Made by a program: the position numbers and the translations under genes
Assembly (NCBI RefSeq): GCF_000264765.2
Contig: NZ_CP006664.1
Coordinates: forward strand, 2,542,001 to 2,606,000
Reading direction: 5' to 3'
Length of the DNA stretch: 64,000 bases
Source of the DNA: Edwardsiella anguillarum ET080813
GTDB taxonomy: Bacteria; Pseudomonadota; Gammaproteobacteria; Enterobacterales; Enterobacteriaceae
Notes under the pieces: model-generated
What the model was told of the DNA's origin: nothing
Seen by the model: the letters and a program-made list of their open reading frames with translations, nothing else
The model's database searches: none
Shown: positions 41,586 through 52,437 of the stretch, piece by piece
How the letters are laid out: every line of letters starts with the position of its first letter
Numbering within the stretch: the stretch's first letter is position 1

Positions 41586-44500
41586 ATGGAAATTCTGCGC
41601 GGCACCCCCGCTTTATCGGCCTTTCGTGTTAACCAGCTGCTGTCTGCCTGCCGCGACGCGTCCCTGCCCGTCGACGCGATTTACGCCGAGTACATTCACT
41701 TTGCCGACGTCAGCGCGCCGCTGGATCCGGCGGCGCACGATACGCTGCGCCAGCTGCTGACCTACGGACCGTCGCAGGCTGCCCGCCCGCAGTCAGGACG
41801 GCTGCTGCTGGTCACGCCGCGCCCGGGCACGATCTCTCCCTGGTCATCTAAGGCGACGGATATCGCTCGCCACTGCGGGCTGGCGCAGATCCGCCGGCTG
41901 GAGCGCGGTCTGGCCTACTACATTGAGGCTGGGGCGCTGGATCAGGCGCAGTGGCAGACGCTGTGCGATCTGCTGCACGATCGCATGATGGAGCAGGTCT
42001 TCACTGAGCTGGCGCAGGCCGAGCAGCTGTTTATGCAGCATACGCCGCAGCCGGTGCAGTCTGTGGATATCCTTGGCGGGGGGCGGACTGCGTTGGAGGA
42101 GGCCAACCAGCGCCTGGGGCTGGCGCTGGCGCAGGATGAGATGGACTACCTGCTCAACGCCTTTACCCGTCTGGCGCGTAACCCGAGCGACGTCGAGCTG
42201 TATATGTTCGCCCAGGCCAACTCGGAGCACTGCCGCCACAAGATCTTCAACGCCGACTGGGTTATCGACGGGCAGCCGCAGGAGAAATCGCTGTTCCAGA
42301 TGATTAAAAACACCTACCGGCAGACGCCGGAGCATGTCCTGTCCGCCTATAAGGACAACGCGGCGGTCATGGAAGGCTCCGCGGTGGGCCGCTTCTTTGC
42401 CGACGCCGACAGCGGCTGCTATGACTTCCATCAGGAGCCGGCGCACATCCTGATGAAGGTGGAGACCCACAACCACCCGACGGCGATCTCGCCCTGGCCG
42501 GGGGCCGCGACCGGCTCCGGCGGGGAGATCCGCGACGAAGGGGCGACGGGGCGCGGCGCCAAGCCGAAGGCGGCGCTGGTCGGCTTCTCCGTCTCCAACC
42601 TGCGCATCCCGGGGTTCGAACAGCCCTGGGAGCAGGACTTCGGCCGTCCGGCGCGCATCGTCAGCGCGCTGAATATTATGACCGACGGACCGCTGGGCGG
42701 CGCGGCGTTTAACAACGAGTTTGGGCGCCCGGCGCTGCTGGGCTATTTCCGCACCTATGAGGAGCGGGTCGACAGCCATAACGGCACGGAGCTGCGCGGC
42801 TACCACAAACCGATCATGCTGGCGGGCGGCCTCGGCAATATCCGCGCCGAGCACGTGCAGAAGGGGGATATCGCCGCCGGCGACTGCCTGATCGTGCTGG
42901 GCGGTCCGGCGATGAATATCGGCCTGGGGGGCGGTGCCGCCTCGTCGATGACCTCCGGTCAGTCCGATGCCGATCTCGACTTCGCATCGGTGCAGCGCGA
43001 TAACCCGGAGATGGAGCGCCGCTGCCAGGAGGTCATCGACCGCTGTTGGCAGCTGGGCGATGCCAACCCGATCCGCTTTATCCACGACGTGGGCGCCGGC
43101 GGTCTCTCCAACGCCATGCCGGAGCTGGTGAGCGACGGCGGCCGCGGCGGCCGCTTTGAGCTGCGCGACATTCCCAACGACGAGGCGGGCATGAGCCCGC
43201 TGGCGCTGTGGTGCAACGAGTCGCAGGAGCGCTATGTCCTGGCGGTGGCGCCGCAGGATCTGGCGCGCTTTGCCGCCATCTGCGAGCGTGAGCGTGCCCC
43301 CTATGCGGTGATCGGCGAGGCGACGGAGGCACGTGAGTTGATCCTGAGCGATCGCCACTTTGACAATCGTCCCATCGACATGCCTCTCGACGTGCTGCTG
43401 GGGAAAACGCCGAAGATGACGCGCACGGCGGAGACTCTGCGGGCCACGGGGCATGCCCTGGATCGCGCCGGTATCGTGCTGGCCGAGGCGGTGCGCCGGG
43501 TGATGCACCTGCCGGCGGTGGCGGAGAAAACCTTCCTGATCACCATCGGCGATCGCAGCGTGACCGGCATGGTCGCCCGCGATCAGATGGTGGGCCCGTG
43601 GCAGGTTCCGGTGGCCGACTGCGCTGTGACCAGCGCCAGCCTGGACAGCTACTACGGCGAGGCGATGTCGCTGGGAGAGCGCGCCCCGGTGGCGCTGCTG
43701 GATTTCGCCGCCTCGGCTCGCCTGGCGGTGGGGGAGGCGCTGACCAACCTGGCGGCCTGCCACATCGGCGATATTAAGCGGATCAAGCTCTCCGCTAACT
43801 GGATGGCGGCGGCGGGGCATCCCGGCGAGGACGCCGGCCTGTATCAGGCGGTGAAGGCGGTGGGTGAGGAGCTGTGTCCGGCGCTGGGGCTGACCATCCC
43901 GGTCGGCAAGGATTCGATGTCCATGAAGACCCGTTGGCAGCAGGAGGAACAGACGCGAGAGATGACCGCCCCGCTGTCGCTGGTGATCACCGCGTTCGCC
44001 CGGGTGGAGGACGTGCGGCGTACGGTAACGCCGCAGCTGCAGCCCGCGCAGGATAACGCGCTGTTGCTGATCGATCTGGGCGCCGGCCGCAACGCGCTGG
44101 GGTGCAGCGCGCTGGCGCAGGTGTATCGCCAGCTGGGGGATACGCCCGCCGACGTACGTGATACGGCGCAGCTGGCGGGCTTTTTTAGCGCCATGCAGGC
44201 GCTGGTGGCGCAGGGGCTGCTGCTGGCCTACCACGATCGCGGCGACGGCGGGCTGCTGGTCACCCTGGCAGAGATGGCCTTTGCCGGCCACTGCGCGCTG
44301 GATATCGATATCGCCGCGCTGGGCGACGACGCGCTGGCGGTGCTGTTCAGCGAGGAGCTGGGGGCGGTGATCCAGGTGGCGCGCCGCGATCTGGCGGCGG
44401 CGCAGGCGCTGCTGGCCGAGCACGGTCTGGCGGCGGTCAGCCACGAGATAGGTCGGGCGCTGCCGGGCGACCGCCTGCGGATCCAGCGCGGTGGACAGGC

Positions 44501-45473
44501 GGTGTATGACGAGAAGCGCTCTACGCTGCGCGCCTGGTGGGCAGAAACTACCTGGCAGATGCAGCGTCTGCGCGATAATCCCCTCTGTGCCGATCAGGAG
44601 CATCAGGCCAAGCTGGTGGAGGAGGATCCCGGTCTTAACGTGAGCCTGAGCTTCGATCCGCAGGAGGATATCGCGGCGCCCTTCATCGCCCGCGGCGCGC
44701 GTCCGCGCCTGGCTGTGCTGCGGGAGCAGGGGGTGAACTCGCACGTCGAGATGGCCGCCGCGTTCCATCGCGCCGGGTTTGAGGCGCAGGATGTGCACAT
44801 GAGTGACATCCTTTCCGGGCGGACGATGCTCGAGCCATTCCAGGGGCTGGTGGCCTGCGGCGGGTTCTCCTACGGCGACGTGCTGGGCGCCGGAGAGGGC
44901 TGGGCCAAGTCGATTCTGTTCAACGCCCGCGCACGTGACCAGTTCGGCGCCTTCTTCCTGCGTCCGGATACGCTGGCGCTGGGGGTGTGTAACGGCTGCC
45001 AGATGATGTCTAACCTGCGTTCGCTGATCCCGGGCGCCGAGCTGTGGCCGCGCTTTGTCCGCAACGCGTCCGAGCGCTTTGAGGCCCGCTTCAGCCTGGT
45101 CGAGGTCAGCGACAGCCCGTCGCTGTTCCTACAGGGGATGGTCGGGTCGCGCCTGCCGATCGCCGTCTCCCACGGCGAGGGGCGGGTCGAGGTGCGCGAT
45201 GAGGCTCACCTGACGGCGCTGGAGCAGCAGAGTCTGGTCGCGCTGCGCTACGTCGATAACGTTGCGCAGGTTACCGAACGCTATCCGGCCAACCCGAACG
45301 GCTCCCCCAACGGGATCACCGCGCTGACCACGCGGAGCGGGCGGGCAACGGTGATGATGCCGCATCCGGAGCGGGTATTCCGCACGGTGAGCAATTCCTG
45401 GCACCCCGCCGAGTGGGGCGAGGATGGCCCGTGGCTGCGCCTGTTCCGCAATGCGCGGCGCGCGCTGGGCTGA
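41586..45473 (+). CDS. purL: Phosphoribosylformylglycinamidine synthase (large form)
   Basis: PurL converts FGAR, glutamine and ATP to FGAM in purine synthesis. The single chain has 1295 residues, exactly as in E. coli. It comprises an N-terminal PurS-like domain, FGAM synthetase domains ([30 protein letters not shown]) and a C-terminal class I glutaminase with nucleophile cysteine in LGVCNGCQM and the late histidine in [10 protein letters not shown]. Control by PurR is supported by its operator. A strong terminator follows. Confidence 0.98.
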   Translation: MEILRGTPALSAFRVNQLLSACRDASLPVDAIYAEYIHFADVSAPLDPAAHDTLRQLLTYGPSQAARPQSGRLLLVTPRPGTISPWSSKATDIARHCGLAQIRRLERGLAYYIEAGALDQAQWQTLCDLLHDRMMEQVFTELAQAEQLFMQHTPQPVQSVDILGGGRTALEEANQRLGLALAQDEMDYLLNAFTRLARNPSDVELYMFAQANSEHCRHKIFNADWVIDGQPQEKSLFQMIKNTYRQTPEHVLSAYKDNAAVMEGSAVGRFFADADSGCYDFHQEPAHILMKVETHNHPTAISPWPGAATGSGGEIRDEGATGRGAKPKAALVGFSVSNLRIPGFEQPWEQDFGRPARIVSALNIMTDGPLGGAAFNNEFGRPALLGYFRTYEERVDSHNGTELRGYHKPIMLAGGLGNIRAEHVQKGDIAAGDCLIVLGGPAMNIGLGGGAASSMTSGQSDADLDFASVQRDNPEMERRCQEVIDRCWQLGDANPIRFIHDVGAGGLSNAMPELVSDGGRGGRFELRDIPNDEAGMSPLALWCNESQERYVLAVAPQDLARFAAICERERAPYAVIGEATEARELILSDRHFDNRPIDMPLDVLLGKTPKMTRTAETLRATGHALDRAGIVLAEAVRRVMHLPAVAEKTFLITIGDRSVTGMVARDQMVGPWQVPVADCAVTSASLDSYYGEAMSLGERAPVALLDFAASARLAVGEALTNLAACHIGDIKRIKLSANWMAAAGHPGEDAGLYQAVKAVGEELCPALGLTIPVGKDSMSMKTRWQQEEQTREMTAPLSLVITAFARVEDVRRTVTPQLQPAQDNALLLIDLGAGRNALGCSALAQVYRQLGDTPADVRDTAQLAGFFSAMQALVAQGLLLAYHDRGDGGLLVTLAEMAFAGHCALDIDIAALGDDALAVLFSEELGAVIQVARRDLAAAQALLAEHGLAAVSHEIGRALPGDRLRIQRGGQAVYDEKRSTLRAWWAETTWQMQRLRDNPLCADQEHQAKLVEEDPGLNVSLSFDPQEDIAAPFIARGARPRLAVLREQGVNSHVEMAAAFHRAGFEAQDVHMSDILSGRTMLEPFQGLVACGGFSYGDVLGAGEGWAKSILFNARARDQFGAFFLRPDTLALGVCNGCQMMSNLRSLIPGAELWPRFVRNASERFEARFSLVEVSDSPSLFLQGMVGSRLPIAVSHGEGRVEVRDEAHLTALEQQSLVALRYVDNVAQVTERYPANPNGSPNGITALTTRSGRATVMMPHPERVFRTVSNSWHPAEWGEDGPWLRLFRNARRALG

Positions 45474-45493
45474 GCCGCGCGGCGGGATAGCAG

Positions 45494-45516
45494 GCGGCCT
45501 TCGGGCCGCTTTTTTT
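45494..45516 (+). terminator. purL terminator
   Basis: GCGGCC and GGCCGC pair over a TTCG tetraloop and run into seven T residues. Confidence 0.9.
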
Positions 45517-45622
45517 CTGCCGTTTCCCGCGCAGCGGTTGGCGCGGCGCTAGGATTGATCCTAATATTACAAAATATTAATCGTGGCCACTTTTTATTTT
45601 GGGTGAGTTATGTAACCATATT

Positions 45623-45880
45623 AGTGGTTGCTCATTCGGCCCTTTATGTCAGCGCCAGTCATGGCCGGCTCCATAAAACATCGAATGACGCCATTAGCAC
45701 GGTGCCTACCGTCCGGAAATATCGATAACAGTCGCTTCGGCGCTTTATCAGGCACAGGACGACACGTTGAGTGAGGCGCCACCTATTCTGCCCTGTGCCG
45801 ATAAGGCGCAGGCCGCGCGACGGGGCCGCTGCCCCGTCGGCACGCCATCAGGCCCGCCGGTTACCCGCCGCCGGGCTTTT
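45623..45880 (+). ncRNA. glmY: Small regulatory RNA GlmY (3' end uncertain)
   Basis: GlmY sequesters RapZ and so protects GlmZ, which activates glmS translation and controls amino-sugar supply. The spacer between purL and glrK is the glmY site in E. coli, and the 5' part here (from AGTGGTTGCTCATTCGG, then TTATGTCAGCGCC) resembles E. coli GlmY. Downstream are an 18-bp stem with a single bulged A (45740-45758/45792-45809), a 9-bp hairpin (45818-45839) and a terminator-like hairpin with TTTT (45852-45880). The 258-base span is longer than the 184 bases of E. coli, so the end may be earlier. Confidence 0.6.
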
Positions 45881-45942
45881 CCCGTTATGGCCGTTCGGTT
45901 AGCCTGTGGCGACCCCCTTTGACCTTTGGGAGTGATGCCGTC

Positions 45943-47358
45943 ATGCCGTGGCCCCTGTTTCCCCGTTCGCTGCGCCAGCTGGTGCTGTTGGCCTTTCTGC
46001 TGGTGCTGCTGCCCCTGCTGGTGCTGGCCTATCAGGCCTACCAGAGTCTGAATCACCTGAGCGCCCAGGCGGCGGATATCAACCATACCACCCTGAGCGA
46101 CGCCCGCCGCAGCGAGGCGATGGCCGCACTGGCGCTGGAGATGGAGCGCAGCTATCGTCAGTACTGCGTGCTGGGGGATGAGACGCTGGCGGCGCTGTAT
46201 CAGCGTCAGCACGCCCAGTACCGTCAGCTGCTGGAGCGCCACGCCGCGCTGCTGCCCGACGGCAGCGACTACGCGCAGCTGGATAGCCTGCTGCGGCAGC
46301 TGGCCGCGCCGCGCTGCGCAAACAGCCTGCCGCTGGCGAGCGCCGACGGCCAGCTGGCTCAGTTTTCCCGCGCCAACGGCGCGATGGTGCAGGCGACCCG
46401 TAACGTGCTGTTTGGCCGAGGTCAGCAGCTGCAGCAGGCGATCGCCGAGCGCGGCCGCTATTTTGGCTGGCAGGCGCTGGTGCTGTTTCTGGTCAGCGTA
46501 CTGCTGGTGGCGCTGTTTACTCGTATGATCATCGGCCCGGTGAAGGGCGTAGAGCGCATGATCCGGCGCCTGGGCGAGGGACTGAGTCTGCAGGCGTGTC
46601 CCCCTTTTCGCGGGCCGCGTGAAATCCGTACGCTGGCGCAGCGCATTCTGTGGCTCAGCGATCGGCTGGCCTGGCTGGAGTCCCAGCGCCATGAGTTTTT
46701 GCGCCATCTCTCCCATGAGCTGAAGACCCCGCTGGCCAGCCTGCGGGAGGGCACTGAACTGTTGGCGGACGGGGTCGCCGGGCCGCTGAGCGCGGATCAG
46801 CGCGAGGTGGTGACGATTCTGGATGACAGCAGCCGTCGCCTGCAGGTGCTGATCGAGCAGCTGCTGGACTATAACCGCCGTCTGGCCGATGCGCCGCCGG
46901 AGTCCGCTCAGCTGGAGCTGGCCGCGCTGCTGGAGCGGGTGGTCGCCGCTCACCGCCTGCCAGCGCGGGCTAAGAATATCCAGACCCGCTACGCGCTGGA
47001 TGAGACCCGCTGCCGCGCGCAGCCGGTGCTGCTGGAGCGGGTGCTGGAGAATCTCTATTCCAATGCGGTGCACTATGGCGCGGAATCCGGTACCATTTGG
47101 CTGCGCACTCGTAGGGACGGGGAGCATCTGGTGATCGAGGTCGCCAACAGCGGTACACCGATCCCGGCCAATGAGCACGCGATGATTTTTGAGCCTTTTT
47201 TTCAGGGGAGCCATCAGCGCAAAGGCGCCGTCAAGGGTAGCGGCCTCGGTCTGAGCATCGCCCGCGACTCGCTGCGCCGGATGCACGGCGATCTGCGCCT
47301 GATCGCCGACGATGAAGCCGACGTCTGCTTCCGCATTGAACTCCCGATAGCGAGATAA
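45943..47358 (+). CDS. glrK: Two-component sensor kinase GlrK (QseE)
   Basis: GlrK is an inner-membrane histidine kinase that phosphorylates GlrR. The ATG at 45943 gives MPWPLFPRSLRQLV and 471 residues. Two membrane helices (about 10-30 and 170-195) enclose a periplasmic domain. A HAMP region, the phospho-acceptor H258 (RHLSHELKTPLAS) and the ATPase domain (LYSNAVHYG, GSGLGLSIARD) follow. The operon continues with qseG and glrR. The signal is debated for the E. coli protein. Confidence 0.94.
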   Translation: MPWPLFPRSLRQLVLLAFLLVLLPLLVLAYQAYQSLNHLSAQAADINHTTLSDARRSEAMAALALEMERSYRQYCVLGDETLAALYQRQHAQYRQLLERHAALLPDGSDYAQLDSLLRQLAAPRCANSLPLASADGQLAQFSRANGAMVQATRNVLFGRGQQLQQAIAERGRYFGWQALVLFLVSVLLVALFTRMIIGPVKGVERMIRRLGEGLSLQACPPFRGPREIRTLAQRILWLSDRLAWLESQRHEFLRHLSHELKTPLASLREGTELLADGVAGPLSADQREVVTILDDSSRRLQVLIEQLLDYNRRLADAPPESAQLELAALLERVVAAHRLPARAKNIQTRYALDETRCRAQPVLLERVLENLYSNAVHYGAESGTIWLRTRRDGEHLVIEVANSGTPIPANEHAMIFEPFFQGSHQRKGAVKGSGLGLSIARDSLRRMHGDLRLIADDEADVCFRIELPIAR

Positions 47359-47366
47359 CACCAAGC

Positions 47367-48089
47367 ATGAGTATGTGGTTCTTACCCCCTCCGTTTCCCC
47401 CGATCTGCGGCCGTCTGCGGCGGCGACCGCCTGCTCTCCTGTGGCTGATGACGCTGCTGCTCGGCGGCTGTAGCCACGGCGGCGATCGCGCCGTGGAACC
47501 CTCCGGGGGGCGAACCTGCGCCGGTACGCCGGTGATGCGCGACTATCAGCACGCCGCCTGCGATGCGCTGTGGCAGGAGCACTCCCCCCAGGCGATGGGG
47601 AACGGCCTGTACTGGCTGCGCGCCATGACCTGCGCAGAGCGCCTGAACCGAACCCAGGCGCGGGCGCAGGCGCATCGGCTGGGCGGGGAAAGCTGGCAGG
47701 CGGCCCTGAAGCAGAGCCTGTTGGTGGGACGCACCGATCCTAGCGTAGCCGAACGCCGTCAGATCCTCGATCGCCTGGCGAGCCTGGACGGCCAGATCCC
47801 GCCGGCGCTGCAGCCCCTGGTGCAGCTGTGGCGCGCCCAGCAGGCGCAGGCGATCGCCCTGCAGGAGGAGCGGACCCGCTATCAGCGGCAGCTCTCCGCC
47901 AGCGAGACGCAGCTGGAGAGCCTGCGCGATGAGCGGCAGCTGCTGCAGGTGCGCCTGGATGAGACGCAGCGTAAGCTGGAAAACCTAACCGATATTGAAC
48001 GTCAGCTGTCATCGCGTAAGCAGATGGTCCCGGAGGTGAAGGGAAGCCTCCCGGCGCCGGCCGGCGGCGACACGAGCAAGGAGCCCTAA
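47367..48089 (+). CDS. qseG: Outer-membrane lipoprotein QseG
   Basis: QseG is a lipoprotein encoded between the kinase and the regulator. In enteropathogenic E. coli it affects effector translocation and QseE activity. The 240-residue protein has a lipobox at C35 (TLLLGGC) with an Arg-rich N-terminus, a conserved cysteine-containing middle part and a long coiled coil (about 155-215). It is eight bases from glrK and three from glrR. Sequence is less conserved than its neighbours, but position settles the call. Confidence 0.88.
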   Translation: MSMWFLPPPFPPICGRLRRRPPALLWLMTLLLGGCSHGGDRAVEPSGGRTCAGTPVMRDYQHAACDALWQEHSPQAMGNGLYWLRAMTCAERLNRTQARAQAHRLGGESWQAALKQSLLVGRTDPSVAERRQILDRLASLDGQIPPALQPLVQLWRAQQAQAIALQEERTRYQRQLSASETQLESLRDERQLLQVRLDETQRKLENLTDIERQLSSRKQMVPEVKGSLPAPAGGDTSKEP

Positions 48090-48092
48090 CGG

Positions 48093-49433
48093 ATGACATC
48101 CGCCCACTCTGCCAGCCTGCTGCTGGTCGATGATGATCCCAGCCTGCTGAAGCTGCTGGGCATGCGCCTGAGCAGCGAGGGGTTTCGGGTAACGACCGCC
48201 GCCAGCGGCCAGGAGGCGCTGCGTCTGTTGGCCCGCGCTCCCATCGATCTGGTGATCAGCGATCTGCGGATGGACGAGATGGACGGCCTGGCGCTGTTCA
48301 GCGAAATCCAGCGGCGTCAGCCGGGGCTGCCGGTGATCATCCTGACCGCCCACGGCTCGATACCGGACGCCGTGGCGGCCACCCAGCAGGGGGTCTTCAG
48401 CTTCTTGACCAAGCCCGTCGATCGCGATGCCCTGTACCGCGCCATCGACGATGCGCTGGCGCAGTCGATGCCGCAGGGGGGCGATGACGCATGGCGTCAG
48501 GCATTTGTGACCCGCAGCCCGCTGATGCTGCGTCTGCTGGAGCAGGCGCGAATGGTGGCCCAGTCGGACGTCAGCGTCCTGATCAACGGCCAGAGCGGGA
48601 CCGGCAAAGAGCTGCTGGCGCGGGCGATCCACAGCGCCAGCCCGCGCGCCGGAAAGGCCTTTATCGCCATCAACTGCGGCGCGCTGCCGGAGCAGCTGCT
48701 GGAGTCAGAGCTGTTTGGCCATGCCAAGGGCGCCTTTACCGGCGCCGTCAGCAGCCGTGAGGGGCTGTTTCAGGCCGCCGCCGGCGGCACGCTGTTTCTG
48801 GATGAGATCGGCGACATGCCCCTGACGCTGCAGGTGAAGCTGCTGCGGGTGCTGCAGGAGCGCAAGGTCCGCCCGCTGGGCAGCAACCGCGACCTCGATA
48901 TCGACGTGCGCATCATCTCCGCCACCCACCGCAACCTGCCCAAGGCGATGGAGCTGGGGGAGTTTCGCGAGGATCTGTTTTATCGTCTCAACGTGGTCTC
49001 CCTGCGTCTGCCGGCGCTGAACCAGCGCCCGGAGGATATTCCGCTGCTGGCCGCCCATCTGCTGCGCCAGGCCGCCGAGCGCCATAAGCCGCTGGTGCGC
49101 GGCTTCTCCAGCGGTGCGATGACGGCGCTGATGAGCGCCAGCTGGCCGGGCAACGTGCGTCAGCTGGTCAATGTCATCGAGCAGTGCGTGGCGCTGACCA
49201 CGGCGCCGGTGATCGGCGAGGCGCTGGTGGAGCAGGCGCTGCAGGGCGAAAATACGGCGCTGCCGACCTTTGTCGAGGCGCGCCACCACTTTGAGCTGCA
49301 CTACCTGCGTAAGCTGCTGCAGATCACCAAAGGAAACGTGACCCATGCGGCGCGGATGGCCGGTCGCAACCGTACCGAGTTTTATAAGCTGCTGTCGCGT
49401 CATGAGCTAGATCCTAATGATTTCAAAGAGTAA
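48093..49433 (+). CDS. glrR: Sigma-54-dependent response regulator GlrR (QseF)
   Basis: GlrR is a NtrC-type activator of sigma-54 promoters; in E. coli it activates glmY and rpoE. The 446-residue protein has a receiver domain with phospho-acceptor D57 (VISDLRMDEMDG), an AAA+ domain with Walker A GQSGTGKE and the sigma-54 contact loop GAFTGA, and a Fis-type HTH at the end. The candidate target glmY lies 2.2 kb upstream. A U-less hairpin at 49453-49473 follows the stop. Confidence 0.95.
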   Translation: MTSAHSASLLLVDDDPSLLKLLGMRLSSEGFRVTTAASGQEALRLLARAPIDLVISDLRMDEMDGLALFSEIQRRQPGLPVIILTAHGSIPDAVAATQQGVFSFLTKPVDRDALYRAIDDALAQSMPQGGDDAWRQAFVTRSPLMLRLLEQARMVAQSDVSVLINGQSGTGKELLARAIHSASPRAGKAFIAINCGALPEQLLESELFGHAKGAFTGAVSSREGLFQAAAGGTLFLDEIGDMPLTLQVKLLRVLQERKVRPLGSNRDLDIDVRIISATHRNLPKAMELGEFREDLFYRLNVVSLRLPALNQRPEDIPLLAAHLLRQAAERHKPLVRGFSSGAMTALMSASWPGNVRQLVNVIEQCVALTTAPVIGEALVEQALQGENTALPTFVEARHHFELHYLRKLLQITKGNVTHAARMAGRNRTEFYKLLSRHELDPNDFKE

Positions 49434-49452
49434 TCGTCTAATTTTCTCTCAC

Positions 49453-49473
49453 GCGGCGGGTATCGCCCGCCGC
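49453..49473 (+). terminator. Hairpin after glrR
   Basis: GCGGCGGG and CCCGCCGC pair perfectly over a five-base loop 20 bases after the glrR stop. The following bases are not T-rich. Confidence 0.4.
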
Positions 49474-49583
49474 TGCCGCTAAACAAAGTCGCCGGAATGA
49501 TTTACACTCCCTGCGGATTTTTATCAGTCAGGCTGCGGTATGCCGCGTGCGGCGCCCTGCGGCATATCGGACAGTGAGTATTT

Positions 49584-51206
49584 ATGAGTCGAACCCTCTC
49601 CATCGCACTGGCCCAGCTGAATCTGCTGGTCGGTGACATCGAAGGCAACGCCGAGCGTATGCTGGCCACCCTGGCGCAGCAACAGCAGGCGGGCGCCGAC
49701 GTCGTGATGTTCTCTGAGCTGGCGCTCTGCGGCTACCCGCCGGAGGATCTGCTGTATCGCGATGATTTTCATCAGCGCTGTCAGAGTCAGCTCGCGCGTC
49801 TGCAGCAGGCCTCCGCCGGGATCGCCGTGATCGTGGGCCACCCGTGGCGCGACGGCGATCGCCTGTATAACGCCCTGTCGGTGTTTGCCGAAGGACGCCT
49901 GCTGGCCCGTTACTACAAGCAGTGTTTGCCCAACTACGGTGTGTTCGATGAGAAACGCTACTTTAGCGCCGGGGATACCCCGTGCACCGTCACCCTGAAG
50001 GGCTACCGCCTGGGGCTGCTGATCTGTGAGGACGTGTGGTTTGATGCGCCGGTCGATGCGCTGGCCGCCGCCGGGGCCGAGGTGCTGCTGACCATTAATG
50101 CCTCGCCATATAACCGCGAAAAGCCCTACATGCGCAATACCCTGCTGGCGGATCACTGCCGCCGCACCGGCCTGCCGCTGCTGTACCTCAATCAGGTGGG
50201 CGGGCAGGATGAGCTGGTGTTCGACGGCTGCTCCAAGGCCTTTGACGCCAACGGCGCGCTGACGCACCGTCTGGCCGCCTTCGACGAGCAGGTGACCCAG
50301 GTTCGCCTGGACGACGGGCGCCTGCTGCCGATGGCCTCGCCGGCGGCGGCGCTGCCACCGCTGGCGCAGATCTATCAGGCGCTGGTGCTGGCGGTGCGTG
50401 ACTACGTCGGGAAAAACGGTTTCCAGGGCGCGGTGCTGGGGCTGTCAGGGGGGATCGACTCCGCGCTGACGCTGGCCATCGCGGTGGATGCGCTGGGCAA
50501 AGAGCGGGTGCAGGCGGTGATGATGCCGTTCCGCTACACGGCCGACATCAGCGTCGCCGATGCTCAAGCGCAGGCGCTGACGATGGGGGTCGAGTTCGAC
50601 ATCCTCTCCATCGAGCCGATGTTCGATGCCTTTATGGGACAGCTGGCGCCGATGTTCGCCGGTACCGAACGCGATACGACGGAGGAGAACCTCCAGGCGC
50701 GCTGCCGCGGCGTGGTGCTGATGGCGCTGTCGAACAAGCGCCGTCGTCTGGTGCTGACCACCGGCAACAAGAGTGAGATGGCGGTCGGCTATGCTACGTT
50801 GTACGGCGATATGGCCGGCGGCTTTGACGTGCTGAAGGATGTACCGAAGACGCTGGTGTTCCAGCTGGCGCGCTACCGTAATACCTTGACGCCGGCGATC
50901 CCGCAGCGGGTTATCGACAGGCCGCCCTCCGCCGAGCTGGCGCCGGATCAGGTCGATCAGGATAGCCTGCCGCCCTATGATATTCTGGATGCCATCCTGC
51001 AGGGCTACGTCGAACAGGACAAGTCGGTGGCGCAGCTGGTGGCCGACGGCTTCGATGAGGCGGTGGTGCGTAAGGTGATTCGTCTGGTGGATATCAACGA
51101 ATACAAACGCCGTCAGGCCGCCGTGGGGCCGCGCATTACGGCGCGTAACTTTGGCAAAGATCGCCGTTATCCGATTACCTCCGGCTTTGGCCGCAAAAAC
51201 TGGTGA
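49584..51206 (+). CDS. nadE: Glutamine-dependent NAD+ synthetase (long form)
   Basis: This enzyme makes NAD+ from nicotinic acid adenine dinucleotide, using glutamine as nitrogen donor. The 540-residue protein has an N-terminal nitrilase-type glutaminase (E45 in VMFSELALCGYP, lysine in RYYKQCLPNYGVF, cysteine in LLICEDVWF) and a C-terminal synthetase with PP-loop VLGLSGGIDSALTLA. E. coli has only the short ammonia-dependent NadE. The gene sits between glrR and glnB, as I recall for Yersinia and Serratia. Confidence 0.94.
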   Translation: MSRTLSIALAQLNLLVGDIEGNAERMLATLAQQQQAGADVVMFSELALCGYPPEDLLYRDDFHQRCQSQLARLQQASAGIAVIVGHPWRDGDRLYNALSVFAEGRLLARYYKQCLPNYGVFDEKRYFSAGDTPCTVTLKGYRLGLLICEDVWFDAPVDALAAAGAEVLLTINASPYNREKPYMRNTLLADHCRRTGLPLLYLNQVGGQDELVFDGCSKAFDANGALTHRLAAFDEQVTQVRLDDGRLLPMASPAAALPPLAQIYQALVLAVRDYVGKNGFQGAVLGLSGGIDSALTLAIAVDALGKERVQAVMMPFRYTADISVADAQAQALTMGVEFDILSIEPMFDAFMGQLAPMFAGTERDTTEENLQARCRGVVLMALSNKRRRLVLTTGNKSEMAVGYATLYGDMAGGFDVLKDVPKTLVFQLARYRNTLTPAIPQRVIDRPPSAELAPDQVDQDSLPPYDILDAILQGYVEQDKSVAQLVADGFDEAVVRKVIRLVDINEYKRRQAAVGPRITARNFGKDRRYPITSGFGRKNW

Positions 51207-51210
51207 CTGA

Positions 51211-51558
<348 letters not shown>

Positions 51559-51811
51559 TCACCGAGGCGCGGCGGCAGCCCCCGCTAGCGGCGCCTCCGT
51601 ATCCGGCGCCGCCGACCGTTTACGCCTCCGTTCCCGCCGTGTCGCCTCCTTGCCCTCCGCGGGGCGGTATTTTGTTCGAGTATAATCATTTTTCGTTCGA
51701 AAAAGAAAATAGCGCCGCGCTGGGAAAGCGCGTCCGCCTTGCTTCTCGTCGCCTGGTCAATCCGTTACACTGCTAGGGTATCCGTATTGAACTCATTGAT
51801 GAGGCGTGCCC

Positions 51812-52393
51812 ATGTATCAAGATCTGATTCGTAGCGAGCTGAACGAAGCGGCGCAGACACTGAATAATTTCCTGGCCGATGAGGCCAACATCCTGGCCAT
51901 CCAGCGGGCAGCTCAGCTGCTGGCTGCCTCCTTTAAGGCCGGCGGTAAGGTACTCTCCTGCGGCAACGGCGGCTCCCACTGCGATGCGATGCACTTTGCC
52001 GAGGAGCTGACCGGGCGCTATCGGGAAAATCGCCCTGGCTATCCGGCGATCGCTATCTCCGATCCCAGCCATCTCTCCTGCGTCAGCAACGACTTCGGCT
52101 ATGACTATGTCTTTTCGCGCTACGTCGAGGCCGTAGGGCGGGAAGGGGACGTGCTGCTGGGGATCTCGACGTCGGGCAACTCCGGCAACATCATCAAGGC
52201 CATCGAGGCCGCGCGCGCCAAGGGGATGAAGGTGATCACCCTGACTGGGAAAGACGGCGGCAAGATGGCCGGCAGCGCCGACGTGGAGATCCGGGTGCCG
52301 CACTTCGGCTACGCCGATCGCATCCAGGAGATCCACATCAAGGCGATCCATATCATGATCCAGCTGATCGAAAAAGAGATGGCGTCAGCCTGA
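51812..52393 (+). CDS. gmhA: Sedoheptulose 7-phosphate isomerase
   Basis: GmhA (LpcA) makes D-glycero-D-manno-heptose 7-phosphate, the first step to the heptose of LPS inner core. The ATG at 51812 behind GAGG gives 193 residues. The SIS-domain segments [19 protein letters not shown] and [17 protein letters not shown] are present. yafJ follows after 44 bases, as in E. coli. A 253-base spacer separates it from glnB, an unusual neighbour. Confidence 0.97.
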   Translation: MYQDLIRSELNEAAQTLNNFLADEANILAIQRAAQLLAASFKAGGKVLSCGNGGSHCDAMHFAEELTGRYRENRPGYPAIAISDPSHLSCVSNDFGYDYVFSRYVEAVGREGDVLLGISTSGNSGNIIKAIEAARAKGMKVITLTGKDGGKMAGSADVEIRVPHFGYADRIQEIHIKAIHIMIQLIEKEMASA

Positions 52394-52437
52394 CGGTAAT
52401 GGGGCAGGCGGCGCCTGCCCCGCGATAAGGAGCGGCA

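Noticed and set aside
41844-44798. 984-codon open frame on the minus strand inside purL
   Set aside because: It is antisense to purL and its translation is low-complexity (rich in H, R, Q, A), typical of a shadow frame in G+C-rich DNA.
45584-45620. Sigma-54 promoter for glmY
   Set aside because: TGGCCAC is present but the -12 GC is not at the required distance, and TTGGGTG...TGTAA fits poorly.
45748-47364. 538-codon minus-strand frame across the GlmY locus and glrK
   Set aside because: Mostly antisense to glrK, with a Q/R/H-rich translation and no known family.
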